From UBA10649 sp965227045 (GTDB lineage Bacteria; Actinomycetota; Actinomycetes; S36-B12): 64,000 nucleotides of DNA. Below the pieces are notes generated by a model. The model was given only the letters and a program-made list of their open reading frames with translations, searched no databases and was not told the DNA's origin. Position numbers and translations under genes: made by a program. This document shows, piece after piece, positions 43,588 through 51,694 of the stretch. The stretch lies in the NCBI GenBank assembly GCA_965227045.1, contig OZ245718.1, forward strand, positions 2,790,001-2,854,000, read 5' to 3'. Every line of letters begins with the position of its first letter. Positions within the stretch are counted from its first letter, which is position 1.

Positions 43588-45009
43588 ATGTCCCAAGCAC
43601 CGCTCGTCACCGCATGGCAGGAGGCGATGGCTGCTGGTCGCCGACCCCTGCAGATCCCCGGCCACAAGAACCGCTACTCGGCGGACGCCCCTGCGCTCGG
43701 CGATGACCTGCTGCGCGCTCTCGTCCGCGACGACATCCCGCTTCAGGGCGGAGTCGACGACAACGCGTTCAGTCATCGTTACCTCGAGCAGGCTGAGTCG
43801 TTATGGGCAAAGGCGGTGGGCGCCGACCACTGCAGGTTCCTGGTCGGCGGTTCGTCGCAGGGCAACATCGCCGCGCTGTCCGCCGTCACGCACCCCGGTC
43901 GTCCCGTTGCTGTCGACCGCACGTCGCATCGGAGCACCCACGCGGCGCTGGTGATCACGGGCGCGCGCCCGGTGTGGGTCTACCCCGACATCCATCCGGA
44001 GTTCGGGCTGCCGATGGGTGTGCCCGCTACCGCACTAGACGCGATCGACTCCGACGTGTCCGCACTTTTCGTGACGTCTCCGTCGTACGTGGGAACGCTG
44101 TGCGACGTCGAATCGCTCGCGCGAGCGGCGCACGATCGCGGGGTTCCGCTCGTCGTCGATCAGGCCTGGGGAGCGCACCTGGGCTTCATGCCGGCCCGCG
44201 GAGCGATCGCGCAGGGTGCCGACGTGTCGGTGACCAGTGTGCACAAGACGTTGATGGGCTTCTCGCAGTCCGCAGTCATCTCGATGCGTGGTGAACTCGT
44301 CGCGAGCAGTCACCTGGACCGCTGCGTGGATCTCGTCGCCACGACATCGCCGTCGGGAACCCTGCTGGCGTCGATCGATGCGTCGCGCGCGGTGATGGAG
44401 CGCGACGGTGCCGCAGCGCTCGATCGCACTGTTGACCTGGTCCGCCGGATGCGGCGTCGACTCGCGGGCGTGCGCGGCCTGGTCGTCCTCGATGACGGCA
44501 CCATCGAGGCCGACCTCGACCCGTTCAAGGTGACCTTGTGGCTACCCGGAACGGGAGTGTCGGGCGTCGACCTCAACGACCGGCTCTGGTCGCTCGGGCA
44601 CGGACCCGAGTCTGCCGATCGCGATTCGCTCGTCCTGACTATGAGCCTGCTGGACGAGCCCGAGTTCGTCGACACGGTTACCGACGCATTGATCTCGCTC
44701 ATCGAGGAGCACCGCGGCGAGGCTCGCACAGGAGTCTCGTCTGCAGTCTGGGCGGTCGAACCCGAGGTCGTATTGACTCCCCGTGAGGCGTTCTTTGCCC
44801 GCCGCGGCAGGGTTCGTCTTACCGACGCGATCGGCGAGGTCAGCGCGGAGCAGTTCTGCCCGTACCCGCCGGGGATCCCGCTCCTTGCTCCCGGCGAGCG
44901 CGTGACCGCCGAGGCCGTAGGGGCAATCGCTGCCGCAGGGCTCGTGGGTCGCGTCGCCTACAACAGCGATCCGTCATTGGAGACGATCGAGATAGTCGAC
45001 GAACTGTGA
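43588..45009 (+). CDS. Orn/Lys/Arg decarboxylase-family PLP enzyme
   Basis: A 473-residue fold-type I enzyme of the short (Gram-positive/SpeA-like) Orn/Lys/Arg decarboxylase group: IPGHKNRYSADAPALGDDLL at the N-terminus, VGGSSQGNIAALSA, VDQAWGAHLGFMP and the PLP lysine in TSVHKTLMGFSQSA; CPYPPGIPLLAPGERV in the C-terminal domain. It should produce a polyamine or cadaverine from a basic amino acid. Cotranscription with a cation/proton antiporter suggests a role in acid or pH stress, where decarboxylation consumes protons. Substrate is not resolved. Confidence 0.9.
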   Translation: MSQAPLVTAWQEAMAAGRRPLQIPGHKNRYSADAPALGDDLLRALVRDDIPLQGGVDDNAFSHRYLEQAESLWAKAVGADHCRFLVGGSSQGNIAALSAVTHPGRPVAVDRTSHRSTHAALVITGARPVWVYPDIHPEFGLPMGVPATALDAIDSDVSALFVTSPSYVGTLCDVESLARAAHDRGVPLVVDQAWGAHLGFMPARGAIAQGADVSVTSVHKTLMGFSQSAVISMRGELVASSHLDRCVDLVATTSPSGTLLASIDASRAVMERDGAAALDRTVDLVRRMRRRLAGVRGLVVLDDGTIEADLDPFKVTLWLPGTGVSGVDLNDRLWSLGHGPESADRDSLVLTMSLLDEPEFVDTVTDALISLIEEHRGEARTGVSSAVWAVEPEVVLTPREAFFARRGRVRLTDAIGEVSAEQFCPYPPGIPLLAPGERVTAEAVGAIAAAGLVGRVAYNSDPSLETIEIVDEL

Positions 45010-45016
45010 CCCGCGG

Positions 45017-46729
45017 CTAGCCCGTGACGTAGGTGAGCGACGGCAGCGCCTGCTGCAGCCGCGCGGTGTTCTCCGCAGTCCATCCCTCGGGATTGATCGT
45101 CAGCGCGACTGCCGGTCCGATGTTGGCCGTGTAGTTGTGACCGACCTCGGGAGGCTCGCCACCGCTGATGAGATCCATGCCGACCTGGAGGTAGGTGATC
45201 ACTGGGTACCACTGCATCTCGGGCGCGACACCGGGGCCGAGCGGTGGCACCAGCCAGTCCGGCTTGCTCAGCAGCAGATCCGGGCTCCAGTAGACGACGG
45301 GATCGTTGGGATGCGCGACGAAGGTGATCGCCGGGCCGTCCGCGGGGGTGGCGGTGTTGAGCTCGCTCGGGTTGATGAAGACCTTGGCTATATCGCCGTC
45401 CTCGATCACCGGCTGCCACGCCGGACCGCTCGTCCGGTCCGCCTGCCACGTGCTCCAGAGCACCGACTCCGCTGGTGGCCCGATCCACATGATCTTGGAA
45501 ACATCCGCAGCGACCTCGCTCGCAGTATCGGAGGCATCCCACGCCGACTGGCTTCCAAAGGATCCGAGTGACTCCCCGAATAGCAGGAGCTCGGGCCGCT
45601 TGTCCGCCGGCTTCGTCTTCCATGCATCGACTATCGCGTTCACGGTGTTGCGGTTCTGGTCCTGCGAGGTCTGGGGATCCAGGACGAAACCGATCCAGCT
45701 CGGCACGGCCGAGTACTGCACGGCGACCGTGGTGACAGCCCCGCCGGTCACGGCCTCGATGCTGTTGATGCCGACTGGATTGACCCAGCCGGTCCCTGTC
45801 ACCGCGTAGATGGCCAAGTACGGCCGATCCCAGGCGCCGACGCGGTCCAGTTCCTTCAGGGCGAGGTCGGTCCGGGCCTGCGGCGAGTCGCCCTGCTGCA
45901 TCCCGACATAGACGCGCGTCGGCGTCTGCGCCGGCTTGCCGGTGATCTCGCCGATGGTGGCGGGCGTCATCGTGTTGCTCACGTAGAACCGACCCTCCCG
46001 GCCGAGGGTGTCCCACGGCGCGAGGCTGTCGGCACTTCCGCTGTTCAGGCCCAGGTTCGTCGCCTCCTGGCCCGACGTATCGGCGTTGACCGTGTCGTAC
46101 GAGGCGACGAGCGCGGCCATGCCGACGCGAAGCCCGACGAAGGCGAGGCCGATGACGCAGATCGCGACGACAGTGCGCACGACCGCGATCGAGCGATGCA
46201 CCCGACTGGCCTGATGTCCGGACACCCAGCGTCGAATCGGTGGGACGCGCACGATGAGGCTTGCGACCTTGTTCGTCCCGATGCGAACCAGTCGCGCGAT
46301 CAGCAGGAGCGCCCCGCTGATGAGCACCGTCATGACGATCAGCGTCACGGTCCCTGGCAGTGTCGCGGGCATATCGAGCGCGGTCTGCTGATCGCCCTGC
46401 CAGGCAACTGCAACTGGAGTGAATCCGAACGCGACGAGCCACGCGAGTGCGGGGATGCCGAAGCGGATGACGCGGGCCGGGTGCCACCTGCCAACGGCCG
46501 GGATCTTGCGGACCGCCCACGACACAGTGGTGCCGATCGCGTATCCGACCATCGCGCTGATCGCAGTCAGGAGGAGGAGGAAGGTCAGGGGGCGTGGCAG
46601 GAGAGAGGGCGTCAGCGCGGCCGAATACGCGAGCGCTCCGACAGTGAGACCGGCCATGCTCGGCACCGCGAAAAGGATGCGCCGTCGGGGCGACAGGCCC
46701 CTCAGGGTCGTGCCGGAAGTCTCGTCCAC
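45017..46729 (-). CDS. Integral membrane alpha/beta hydrolase (Abhydrolase_9 family)
   Basis: A 570-residue protein: an N-terminal membrane domain with about four to five helices (residues 18-215) and a C-terminal extracytoplasmic hydrolase domain (from about residue 240). A nucleophile elbow is visible in LLFGESLGSFGSQSAW, with WIGPPAESVLW and FVAHPNDPVVYWSPDLLL. The two-domain arrangement matches the actinobacterial Abhydrolase_9_N/Abhydrolase_9 family. Lipid hydrolysis at the envelope is plausible but unproven. TAGGTT (46736-46741) lies 6 nt before GTG 46729. Confidence 0.85.
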   Translation of the reverse strand: MDETSGTTLRGLSPRRRILFAVPSMAGLTVGALAYSAALTPSLLPRPLTFLLLLTAISAMVGYAIGTTVSWAVRKIPAVGRWHPARVIRFGIPALAWLVAFGFTPVAVAWQGDQQTALDMPATLPGTVTLIVMTVLISGALLLIARLVRIGTNKVASLIVRVPPIRRWVSGHQASRVHRSIAVVRTVVAICVIGLAFVGLRVGMAALVASYDTVNADTSGQEATNLGLNSGSADSLAPWDTLGREGRFYVSNTMTPATIGEITGKPAQTPTRVYVGMQQGDSPQARTDLALKELDRVGAWDRPYLAIYAVTGTGWVNPVGINSIEAVTGGAVTTVAVQYSAVPSWIGFVLDPQTSQDQNRNTVNAIVDAWKTKPADKRPELLLFGESLGSFGSQSAWDASDTASEVAADVSKIMWIGPPAESVLWSTWQADRTSGPAWQPVIEDGDIAKVFINPSELNTATPADGPAITFVAHPNDPVVYWSPDLLLSKPDWLVPPLGPGVAPEMQWYPVITYLQVGMDLISGGEPPEVGHNYTANIGPAVALTINPEGWTAENTARLQQALPSLTYVTG

Positions 46730-46735
46730 ATCGGC

Positions 46736-46762
46736 AACCTACCCGTCCCCGCGGGCTAGCCT
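46736..46762. promoter_or_regulatory. Divergent overlapping promoters, membrane hydrolase / DUF2277
   Basis: Minus-strand TAGGTT (46736-46741) is 6 nt from GTG 46729; plus-strand TAGCCT (46757-46762) is 6 nt from ATG 46769. Both match TANNNT and spacing exactly in a 39-bp gap. Confidence 0.55.
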
Positions 46763-46768
46763 GAGGTC

Positions 46769-46975
46769 ATGTGCAGAAGCATCAAGACGCTCCGTCCGCC
46801 GTTCACCGAAGTTGTCGTCGAGGAGGACGTCAGGGCCGCCGCCCTGCAGTACGTCCGTAAGATCAGCGGCTTCCGCCAGCCCGCCGCGCACAATCGTGAG
46901 GCGTTCGACGAGGCAGTGGCAGCGATCGCCGACGCGACCCAACACCTGCTGGACCACCTGGTGGTCAAGGGCTGA
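46769..46975 (+). CDS. DUF2277 family protein
   Basis: A 68-residue protein matching DUF2277: MCRSIKTLRPPFTEVVVEED, AALQYVRKISGFRQP, HNREAFDEAV and a helical end. It is a small cytosolic protein of unknown function with a conserved N-terminal MCR(N/S)I. Predicted leaderless: TAGCCT is 6 nt upstream of ATG 46769. Confidence 0.88.
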   Translation: MCRSIKTLRPPFTEVVVEEDVRAAALQYVRKISGFRQPAAHNREAFDEAVAAIADATQHLLDHLVVKG

Positions 46976-46984
46976 GTGGATCTG

Positions 46985-46990
46985 TAGCGT
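46985..46990 (+). promoter_or_regulatory. -10 hexamer TAGCGT of a leaderless promoter
   Basis: TAGCGT ends 7 nt before ATG 46998, in the 22-bp gap after DUF2277, so this gene probably has its own start site. Confidence 0.45.
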
Positions 46991-46997
46991 CCCGGCC

Positions 46998-47468
46998 ATG
47001 AGAATTCGACTGTCTGTCATAGCCGTCGCCATGACTTCGCTTGCTCTGCTCGTTCCGGCAAGCGCCGCGTACGCCGCCGCACCTGCGAAGCACAGCGCCG
47101 CATCCGACACCAAGCTCGGCGAGCGCCTGGTCAACTCCTTCATGACGATGCTCCAGACGAAGAACGTGTCGGGTCTTCGCGAGTTCCTCTCGCCGGCATT
47201 TCAGATCGTGAGAAGCAACGGCACGGCCGCCACCAAGAGCGAGTACCTGGCGAACCTGCCAGACGTCCGCTCGTTCACGCAGTCGGACTTTCACGTGACG
47301 CGCTACCGAGACACGTTGGTCGTGCGCAACACCGCGGTGGTGTCCGTAGTGGCCGAAGGCCAGCAGTCCGCGTCGACTCCCGCAGCGCGCTTGAGCGTGT
47401 TCGAGGTCAATAGATCGACCGGCAGGTGGCAGATGGTGGCGCACAGCAATTTCGTGCCATTCTCCTGA
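46998..47468 (+). CDS. Secreted SnoaL/DUF4440-like protein
   Basis: A 156-residue protein with a Sec signal peptide (LSVIAVAMTSLALLVPASAAYA) and a mature domain of NTF2/SnoaL-like type (ERLVNSFMTMLQTKNVSGLR, FLSPAFQIVRSNG, RDTLVVRNTAVVSVVAEG, GRWQMVAHSNFVPF). Exported proteins of this fold have no single function. The hydrophobic cavity could bind a small ligand; no catalytic residues can be claimed. Confidence 0.75.
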   Translation: MRIRLSVIAVAMTSLALLVPASAAYAAAPAKHSAASDTKLGERLVNSFMTMLQTKNVSGLREFLSPAFQIVRSNGTAATKSEYLANLPDVRSFTQSDFHVTRYRDTLVVRNTAVVSVVAEGQQSASTPAARLSVFEVNRSTGRWQMVAHSNFVPFS

Positions 47469-47512
47469 CCGCAGGGTGCGCGATCGGTACCTCAGTACTC
47501 GGCGTTCGTAAG

Positions 47513-47586
47513 TGCCCTCGGCGGGAATCGAACCCACGGCCTACCGCTTAGGAGGCGGTCGCTCTATCCGACTGAGCTACGAGGGC
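47513..47586 (-). tRNA. tRNA-Arg (anticodon CCT)
   Basis: Minus-strand cloverleaf of 74 nt: acceptor GCCCTCG/CGAGGGC with discriminator A, D-arm TAGCTCAGTCGGATAGAGC, anticodon stem ACCGC/GCGGT with loop CTCCTAA (anticodon CCT), T-arm GTGGG-TTCGATT-CCCGC. CCA not encoded. Confidence 0.95.
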
Positions 47587-47614
47587 GTGCCGCGGAAGTC
47601 TAGTCCGGCAGGAT

Positions 47615-49006
47615 GTGCCCGTGACTCCTGAGGATGCGGTGCTTGCCGCCTGCGCAGCCGTGCTCCCGGACCGCGATGTGGTCACCGATCGCGACGTGCT
47701 GCCGACCTACTCGCGCGACAGATCGACCGGCTCTGCTGCAGGCGAGCCGTTCGCCGCGGTCTTCCCGCGCACCACCGAGCAGGTGTCGTCGATCCTCGCC
47801 GCCGCGCATGAGCATCGAGTTCCGGTCGTGCCGCGTGGCGCCGGCTCGGGGCTCTCCGGCGGGAGCAATGCCATCGACGGATCGCTCGTCGTCTCGCTCG
47901 AACGGATGAACGACGTGCTGCTCGTCAACGAGGCCGATGGGTACGTCGAGACGCAGCCTGGCGTGCTCAACACTGCGCTGCGCGAGCACGTGAAGGGCCA
48001 CGGACTTTGGTACGCGCCCGACCCGGCAAGCAAGGATTTCTGCTCGATCGGCGGCAACGTCAACACGAATGCGGGCGGGCTGTGCTGCGTCAAGTACGGC
48101 GTCACGCGTGAGGCGGTGCTCGGGCTTGAGGTGGTGCTCGCCGACGGTCGCGTCACGCGACTTGGGCGGCGCACAATCAAGGGAGTTGCCGGGTACGACC
48201 TCGCCGGCCTTGTCGTCGGGAGCGAGGGCACGCTGGGGATCGTGACGATGGCGCGCCTTCGACTGCGTCCGCTCCCGCCACCACCAACGACCTCGATCGC
48301 GATGTTCGCCGACATCGGCGCTGCGGGCCGTGCCGTCGCGGCGATCATGCAGGAGCTGACGCCCAGCATGCTGGAACTGATGGACCGCCAGACGATCGCT
48401 GCGGTCGAGGCGTGGCAGCCGATGGGCCTGGACACAACGGCCGAGGCGCTTCTCGTCGCGCAGACCGATGCACCGCACGGCGGGGCGGTCGCGGACGCGG
48501 ATCGACTGCTCGCGATATGCGCGACGCACGGCGCGTCCGAGACGCACCGTTCCGACGACCCGCAGGAGTCCGAACTGCTGCTCGGCGCGCGACGCATGGC
48601 GATCCCGGCGATCGAGGCCATCGGTGACTGGCTGCTCGACGATGTCGCGGTGCCCCGGTCGGCACTTGCCGAATCGATGCTCCGTATCCAGGACATCGCT
48701 GCTCATCATGACGTGCAGATCTGCACCTTCGGCCACGCCGGCGACGGCAACCTCCACCCGACGATCGTCACTCCACGCGGCGACCACGATGCGGCAGCTC
48801 GCGCATTGCTGGCGTTCGAGGACATCCTCGACCTCGCGCTCTCGTTCGGTGGCACCGTCACCGGCGAGCACGGGATCGGCAACCTCAAGCTCCGTGCCCT
48901 GGAGGGCGAGCTCGACGAAGTGGGGCGCAGCCTGCACTCCCGGATCAAGGACGCATGGGATCCCGAAGGCATTCTCAATCCGGGCAAGGCCCTGCCCCGC
49001 TGGTAG
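47615..49006 (+). CDS. FAD-linked oxidase (GlcD/D-lactate dehydrogenase-like)
   Basis: A 463-residue FAD_binding_4 protein: VPRGAGSGLSGGSNAIDG (FAD pyrophosphate loop), SIGGNVNTNAGGLCCVKYG, VVGSEGTLGIVT and C-terminal FGHAGDGNLHPTIV plus VTGEHGIGNLKL, the FAD-oxidase-C hallmarks. It oxidises a 2-hydroxy acid such as glycolate or D-lactate, passing electrons to the respiratory chain. GlcE/GlcF subunits are not adjacent, so a single-subunit enzyme is likely. GTG 47615 or GTG 47621 may be used. Confidence 0.9.
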   Translation: MPVTPEDAVLAACAAVLPDRDVVTDRDVLPTYSRDRSTGSAAGEPFAAVFPRTTEQVSSILAAAHEHRVPVVPRGAGSGLSGGSNAIDGSLVVSLERMNDVLLVNEADGYVETQPGVLNTALREHVKGHGLWYAPDPASKDFCSIGGNVNTNAGGLCCVKYGVTREAVLGLEVVLADGRVTRLGRRTIKGVAGYDLAGLVVGSEGTLGIVTMARLRLRPLPPPPTTSIAMFADIGAAGRAVAAIMQELTPSMLELMDRQTIAAVEAWQPMGLDTTAEALLVAQTDAPHGGAVADADRLLAICATHGASETHRSDDPQESELLLGARRMAIPAIEAIGDWLLDDVAVPRSALAESMLRIQDIAAHHDVQICTFGHAGDGNLHPTIVTPRGDHDAAARALLAFEDILDLALSFGGTVTGEHGIGNLKLRALEGELDEVGRSLHSRIKDAWDPEGILNPGKALPRW

Positions 49007-49007
49007 T

Positions 49008-49376
49008 TCAGGCGCGATCGTGCAGCGTGATCTGGTAGCCGTCGGGGTCGGCGAAGGTGAAGGTCCGACCAAACGGGCCGTCGATCGGTGCTGAGGTAAT
49101 GGTGTGGCCGTCCGCGGCGAGAGCATCGTGGATCGCCTGCACATCTGTTGCGTGCAGCCAGATCGCGGCGCCGATGCCGGGCTGAGCGACGGATGACAGG
49201 TCGGTCCCCGGAACCAGGTCTCGGAGTGCGAAGGCGATCGGCTTCGTCTCGAAGACCACCGCGTGAGGCGGTCCGGCGGGTGAGCGGACGAGTCCGAGGT
49301 AGTTCTCGTAGAAAGCCTGCGAAGCGGTGAGGTCGCGTGTCTGCAGGGAGACGAAGTCGGGTCCTGTGACGGGCAT
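49008..49376 (-). CDS. VOC-superfamily (glyoxalase/bleomycin-resistance-like) protein
   Basis: A 122-residue protein with paired beta-alpha-beta-beta-beta modules: DFVSLQTRDLTASQAFYENY, GAAIWLHATDVQAIHDALA and FTFADPDGYQITLHDRA. Metal-ligand positions are partly conserved (no His in strand 1, Glu replaced by Gln near the end), so it may be a non-glyoxalase binding protein or hydrolase. ATG 49376 has AAGGAG 7 nt upstream. It is divergent from a marR gene with shared operators, so it is probably the regulator's main target. Confidence 0.85.
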   Translation of the reverse strand: MPVTGPDFVSLQTRDLTASQAFYENYLGLVRSPAGPPHAVVFETKPIAFALRDLVPGTDLSSVAQPGIGAAIWLHATDVQAIHDALAADGHTITSAPIDGPFGRTFTFADPDGYQITLHDRA

Positions 49377-49394
49377 GTGGTTGCTCCTTCAGTC

Positions 49395-49412
49395 GTGTCA
49401 GTATTCTGACAC
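49395..49412. promoter_or_regulatory. MarR operator 1 (18-bp palindrome)
   Basis: GTGTCAG-TATT-CTGACAC. Its 16-bp core is the exact reverse complement of the core of operator 2. Confidence 0.75.
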
Positions 49413-49422
49413 AGACCAAGAT

Positions 49423-49440
49423 ATGTCAGAATACTGACAT
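49423..49440. promoter_or_regulatory. MarR operator 2 (18-bp palindrome over the marR start)
   Basis: ATGTCAG-AATA-CTGACAT; centre-to-centre distance to operator 1 is 28 bp. It covers the first two bases of the marR ATG, implying direct autoregulation. Confidence 0.75.
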
Positions 49441-49891
49441 GAGTCAAGAAGGTGTCGATCTGCAGACGTCAGTGGGGTACCTGCTGAAGGAGGCTGCGAG
49501 CGCGCTGCGCGCGGCCATGGAGGAGGTGCTGCGGCCTCTTGAGATGAGCGTGACGCACTACGCGTGCCTGGAACTGCTCGCTCAGCGACCGGGCTTGTCG
49601 AACTCAGAACTAGCGCGGGGTGCGTTCGTGACACGGCAGTCGATGAACGTGCTCCTGCAGTCCTTGGAACGAGACGGCTACGTGACCAGACCCGACGAGG
49701 CACCGGTCGGGAAGGTGCTCCCGGCGAGGCTCACGCCTCGCGGGCGTCGAAGCCTCGAGAAGGCGACCGTGGCCGTCCGATCCGTGGAGGTCAGGATGCT
49801 GTCCGGCATGACCGATGCGGAAAGGGCAGTCGCATTCGGGATTCTGAAGAAGATGATCCATTCCCTGCGGGATCGCGACGACGCTACGTAA
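49439..49891 (+). CDS. MarR-family transcriptional regulator
   Basis: A 150-residue winged-helix protein: EVLRPLEMSVTHYACLELLA, SNSELARGAFVTRQSMNVLL (recognition helix), SLERDGYVTRPDEAPVGKVL (wing) and RLTPRGRRSLEKA. The ATG at 49439 lies inside a palindrome. It likely represses itself and the divergent VOC gene, and is relieved by an unknown, perhaps phenolic or electrophilic, ligand. The 3' end overlaps the convergent homocysteine methyltransferase gene by 8 nt. Confidence 0.9.
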   Translation: MSQEGVDLQTSVGYLLKEAASALRAAMEEVLRPLEMSVTHYACLELLAQRPGLSNSELARGAFVTRQSMNVLLQSLERDGYVTRPDEAPVGKVLPARLTPRGRRSLEKATVAVRSVEVRMLSGMTDAERAVAFGILKKMIHSLRDRDDAT

Positions 49892-50810
49892 CCGCCGCAC
49901 TCATCGCGCTGATGTGACGCGCATCCGTGCCGCAGCAGCCGCCGAGTACCGACAGGCGAGGGTAGTTCGTCACTAGATCCGCGCATCGTCGTGCGAGATC
50001 GAGCGGATCGCCGTCGTCGAGGTCGGTCGCCGCGTCCAACTCGGCGTGGCTGCGCATGGAGGCGTTGCTCCGAATTCCCCTGATGCGCTGCAGTTCGGGA
50101 TCGGACGATGCGAGAGCTCGCTCCAGGTGCAATGGGTGCGCGCAGTTGAGTAGGTAGAACGTCGCGTACGAGTCGGTCAGCCTGTCGGTCTCGGCGATGA
50201 TGCTGGCGACGGACTCGCCGCTGGCCAGCCGTCCGTCCATTTCGATCGTGAATGACGCGACCGCCGGGATCTCATTCTCCCTGGCCGCTTCCATCATGCC
50301 CGCGGCCTCGTTCGCGTCGCCGAGGGTCATGCCGGCAATGAACTGCGCGCCCCCGCGCGCGAGGGAGCGGACCTGCGGAGCGTGGTAGTCGGCGGCCTGC
50401 GCCGGCGTCATGCCTGAGGTCGCGGCATAGCCGTCGCCTCGCGGGCCGATGCAGCCGCCGAGCACGATGTCGGCATCCGGACCTGCAGCAGCACGCAGAT
50501 CAGCGACGAACGCGACGGCGGCCGCGTTGGCCTCGTCGAGGCCAGAGTCGGAGTAGCCGAGAAGGGAGCCCCAGTCCGAGCTCGCACGCCAGGTCGCGGA
50601 GTCGAGCAGGAGCGTTCGACGATCACGCACCGCAACGTCGATGATCGGCTCGTAGTAGCGCCGCAGAGCCGCCCGGCCCTCGGGCGTGGCCAGCGCGGTG
50701 AATGACGCGAACTGCGGCAGGTCGATGCCCTCGCGGTAGATGAGGTAGGTCTCCATGCCCGCATCCGCGAGGCTGACCCGGTCACTGTCGAGCAGCAGGG
50801 CATCGCTCAT
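49884..50810 (-). CDS. Homocysteine S-methyltransferase family protein
   Basis: A 308-residue Pfam S-methyl_trans protein: SLADAGMETYLIYREGIDLP (N-terminal barrel), LLDSATWRASSDW, VLGGCIGPRGDGY, NCAHP (first zinc Cys) and VLGGCCGTDARHI (the GGCCGT zinc site). These features fit MmuM-like enzymes using S-methylmethionine or SAM as donor. The substrate is uncertain, since betaine or other homocysteine methyl donors are possible. It is the last gene of a three-gene operon, 2 bp after the glycosylase-like gene. Confidence 0.87.
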   Translation of the reverse strand: MSDALLLDSDRVSLADAGMETYLIYREGIDLPQFASFTALATPEGRAALRRYYEPIIDVAVRDRRTLLLDSATWRASSDWGSLLGYSDSGLDEANAAAVAFVADLRAAAGPDADIVLGGCIGPRGDGYAATSGMTPAQAADYHAPQVRSLARGGAQFIAGMTLGDANEAAGMMEAARENEIPAVASFTIEMDGRLASGESVASIIAETDRLTDSYATFYLLNCAHPLHLERALASSDPELQRIRGIRSNASMRSHAELDAATDLDDGDPLDLARRCADLVTNYPRLSVLGGCCGTDARHISAMSAAVT

Positions 50811-50812
50811 GG

Positions 50813-51694
50813 CTAGGCATTCTTGTCGAGCGACGTCAATGACGACAACAATCGCGCGCGAAGTCCCTCGGCGACTGCGGCGATCTGGCGCTGCTCATCG
50901 ACGTACTGCCGTCGTCCCTCGGCGGTCTCCACGGGAACCGGCTCATAGCCGAGGTCTGAGAGGTCGTAGGGCGCCGCTCGCATGTCGAGGTCGCGCGCCG
51001 AACGCGCGAGCTCGAAGCAGTCCGCGATGAGCTCGCTGGGCACGTGCGGGGTGAACCACATTGCGTACTTGTAGAGATCCATGTTCGCGTGCACGCAGCC
51101 CGGCTGCTCCCAGTCATGCTGCTCGGCGCGGGTCGGCTCGTGCGCATTCAGGGGAATCGCCGACGGGGTGAAGAACCGGTAGGCGTCGATGTGGGTGCAC
51201 CGCAGCCCGACCTCGTCGATCACCGTCTCGACCTCCTCGGCGGATACGCGCAGCGGGTATCCCGCGTGACGCGCTTCGTCGATGCGGTGCACCATCGCCC
51301 ACTCGTGCAGGCCGAAGCAGGCGAGGTGAGGTGCGCGCTCCGCGGTGCTGCTCAGCAGCCGGACCACCATCCGTAGCCTCGCAAGAGCCTTATCGGCGAT
51401 CGGCCGGACGGTCACGGCGCCGTCGACGCGCACGTAGTCATCGCGTTCAAGGAAAGCTGAGGCGTCGCCGACAAGGCTCACGCCATAGCCGGGATGCCAC
51501 GCAGTGAGTTTCGCGACCGAGTAGGGGTAGTAGTCGAACAGGAAGTCGTCCACAGGGTGCGTTCGGCCCGCGAGCCGGCGCTCGCGGCGAGGTGCGACCC
51601 ACGGCTCGACGCGATCACGATGCCGGCTCGCGCGTTCACGCCACTCGGCCTCGTCGAGCCAGGCCTCCGTCGTCACCTCGGTGCTACTCGACAC
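50813..51694 (-). CDS. Actinobacterial protein annotated as 3-methyladenine DNA glycosylase-like
   Basis: A 293-residue protein belonging to a conserved actinobacterial family commonly named 3-methyladenine DNA glycosylase, though catalytic evidence is lacking: WRERASRHRDRVEPWVAPRR, HPVDDFLFDYYPYSVAKL, WHPGYGV, YRFFTPSAIPLN and CVHANMDLYKYAMWFTP. Conserved Cys, His and Asp residues suggest a metal site. GTG 51694 overlaps the saccharopine-dehydrogenase-like stop by 11 nt; GTG 51676 is an alternative start. Function should be treated as unknown. Confidence 0.72.
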   Translation of the reverse strand: MSSSTEVTTEAWLDEAEWRERASRHRDRVEPWVAPRRERRLAGRTHPVDDFLFDYYPYSVAKLTAWHPGYGVSLVGDASAFLERDDYVRVDGAVTVRPIADKALARLRMVVRLLSSTAERAPHLACFGLHEWAMVHRIDEARHAGYPLRVSAEEVETVIDEVGLRCTHIDAYRFFTPSAIPLNAHEPTRAEQHDWEQPGCVHANMDLYKYAMWFTPHVPSELIADCFELARSARDLDMRAAPYDLSDLGYEPVPVETAEGRRQYVDEQRQIAAVAEGLRARLLSSLTSLDKNA

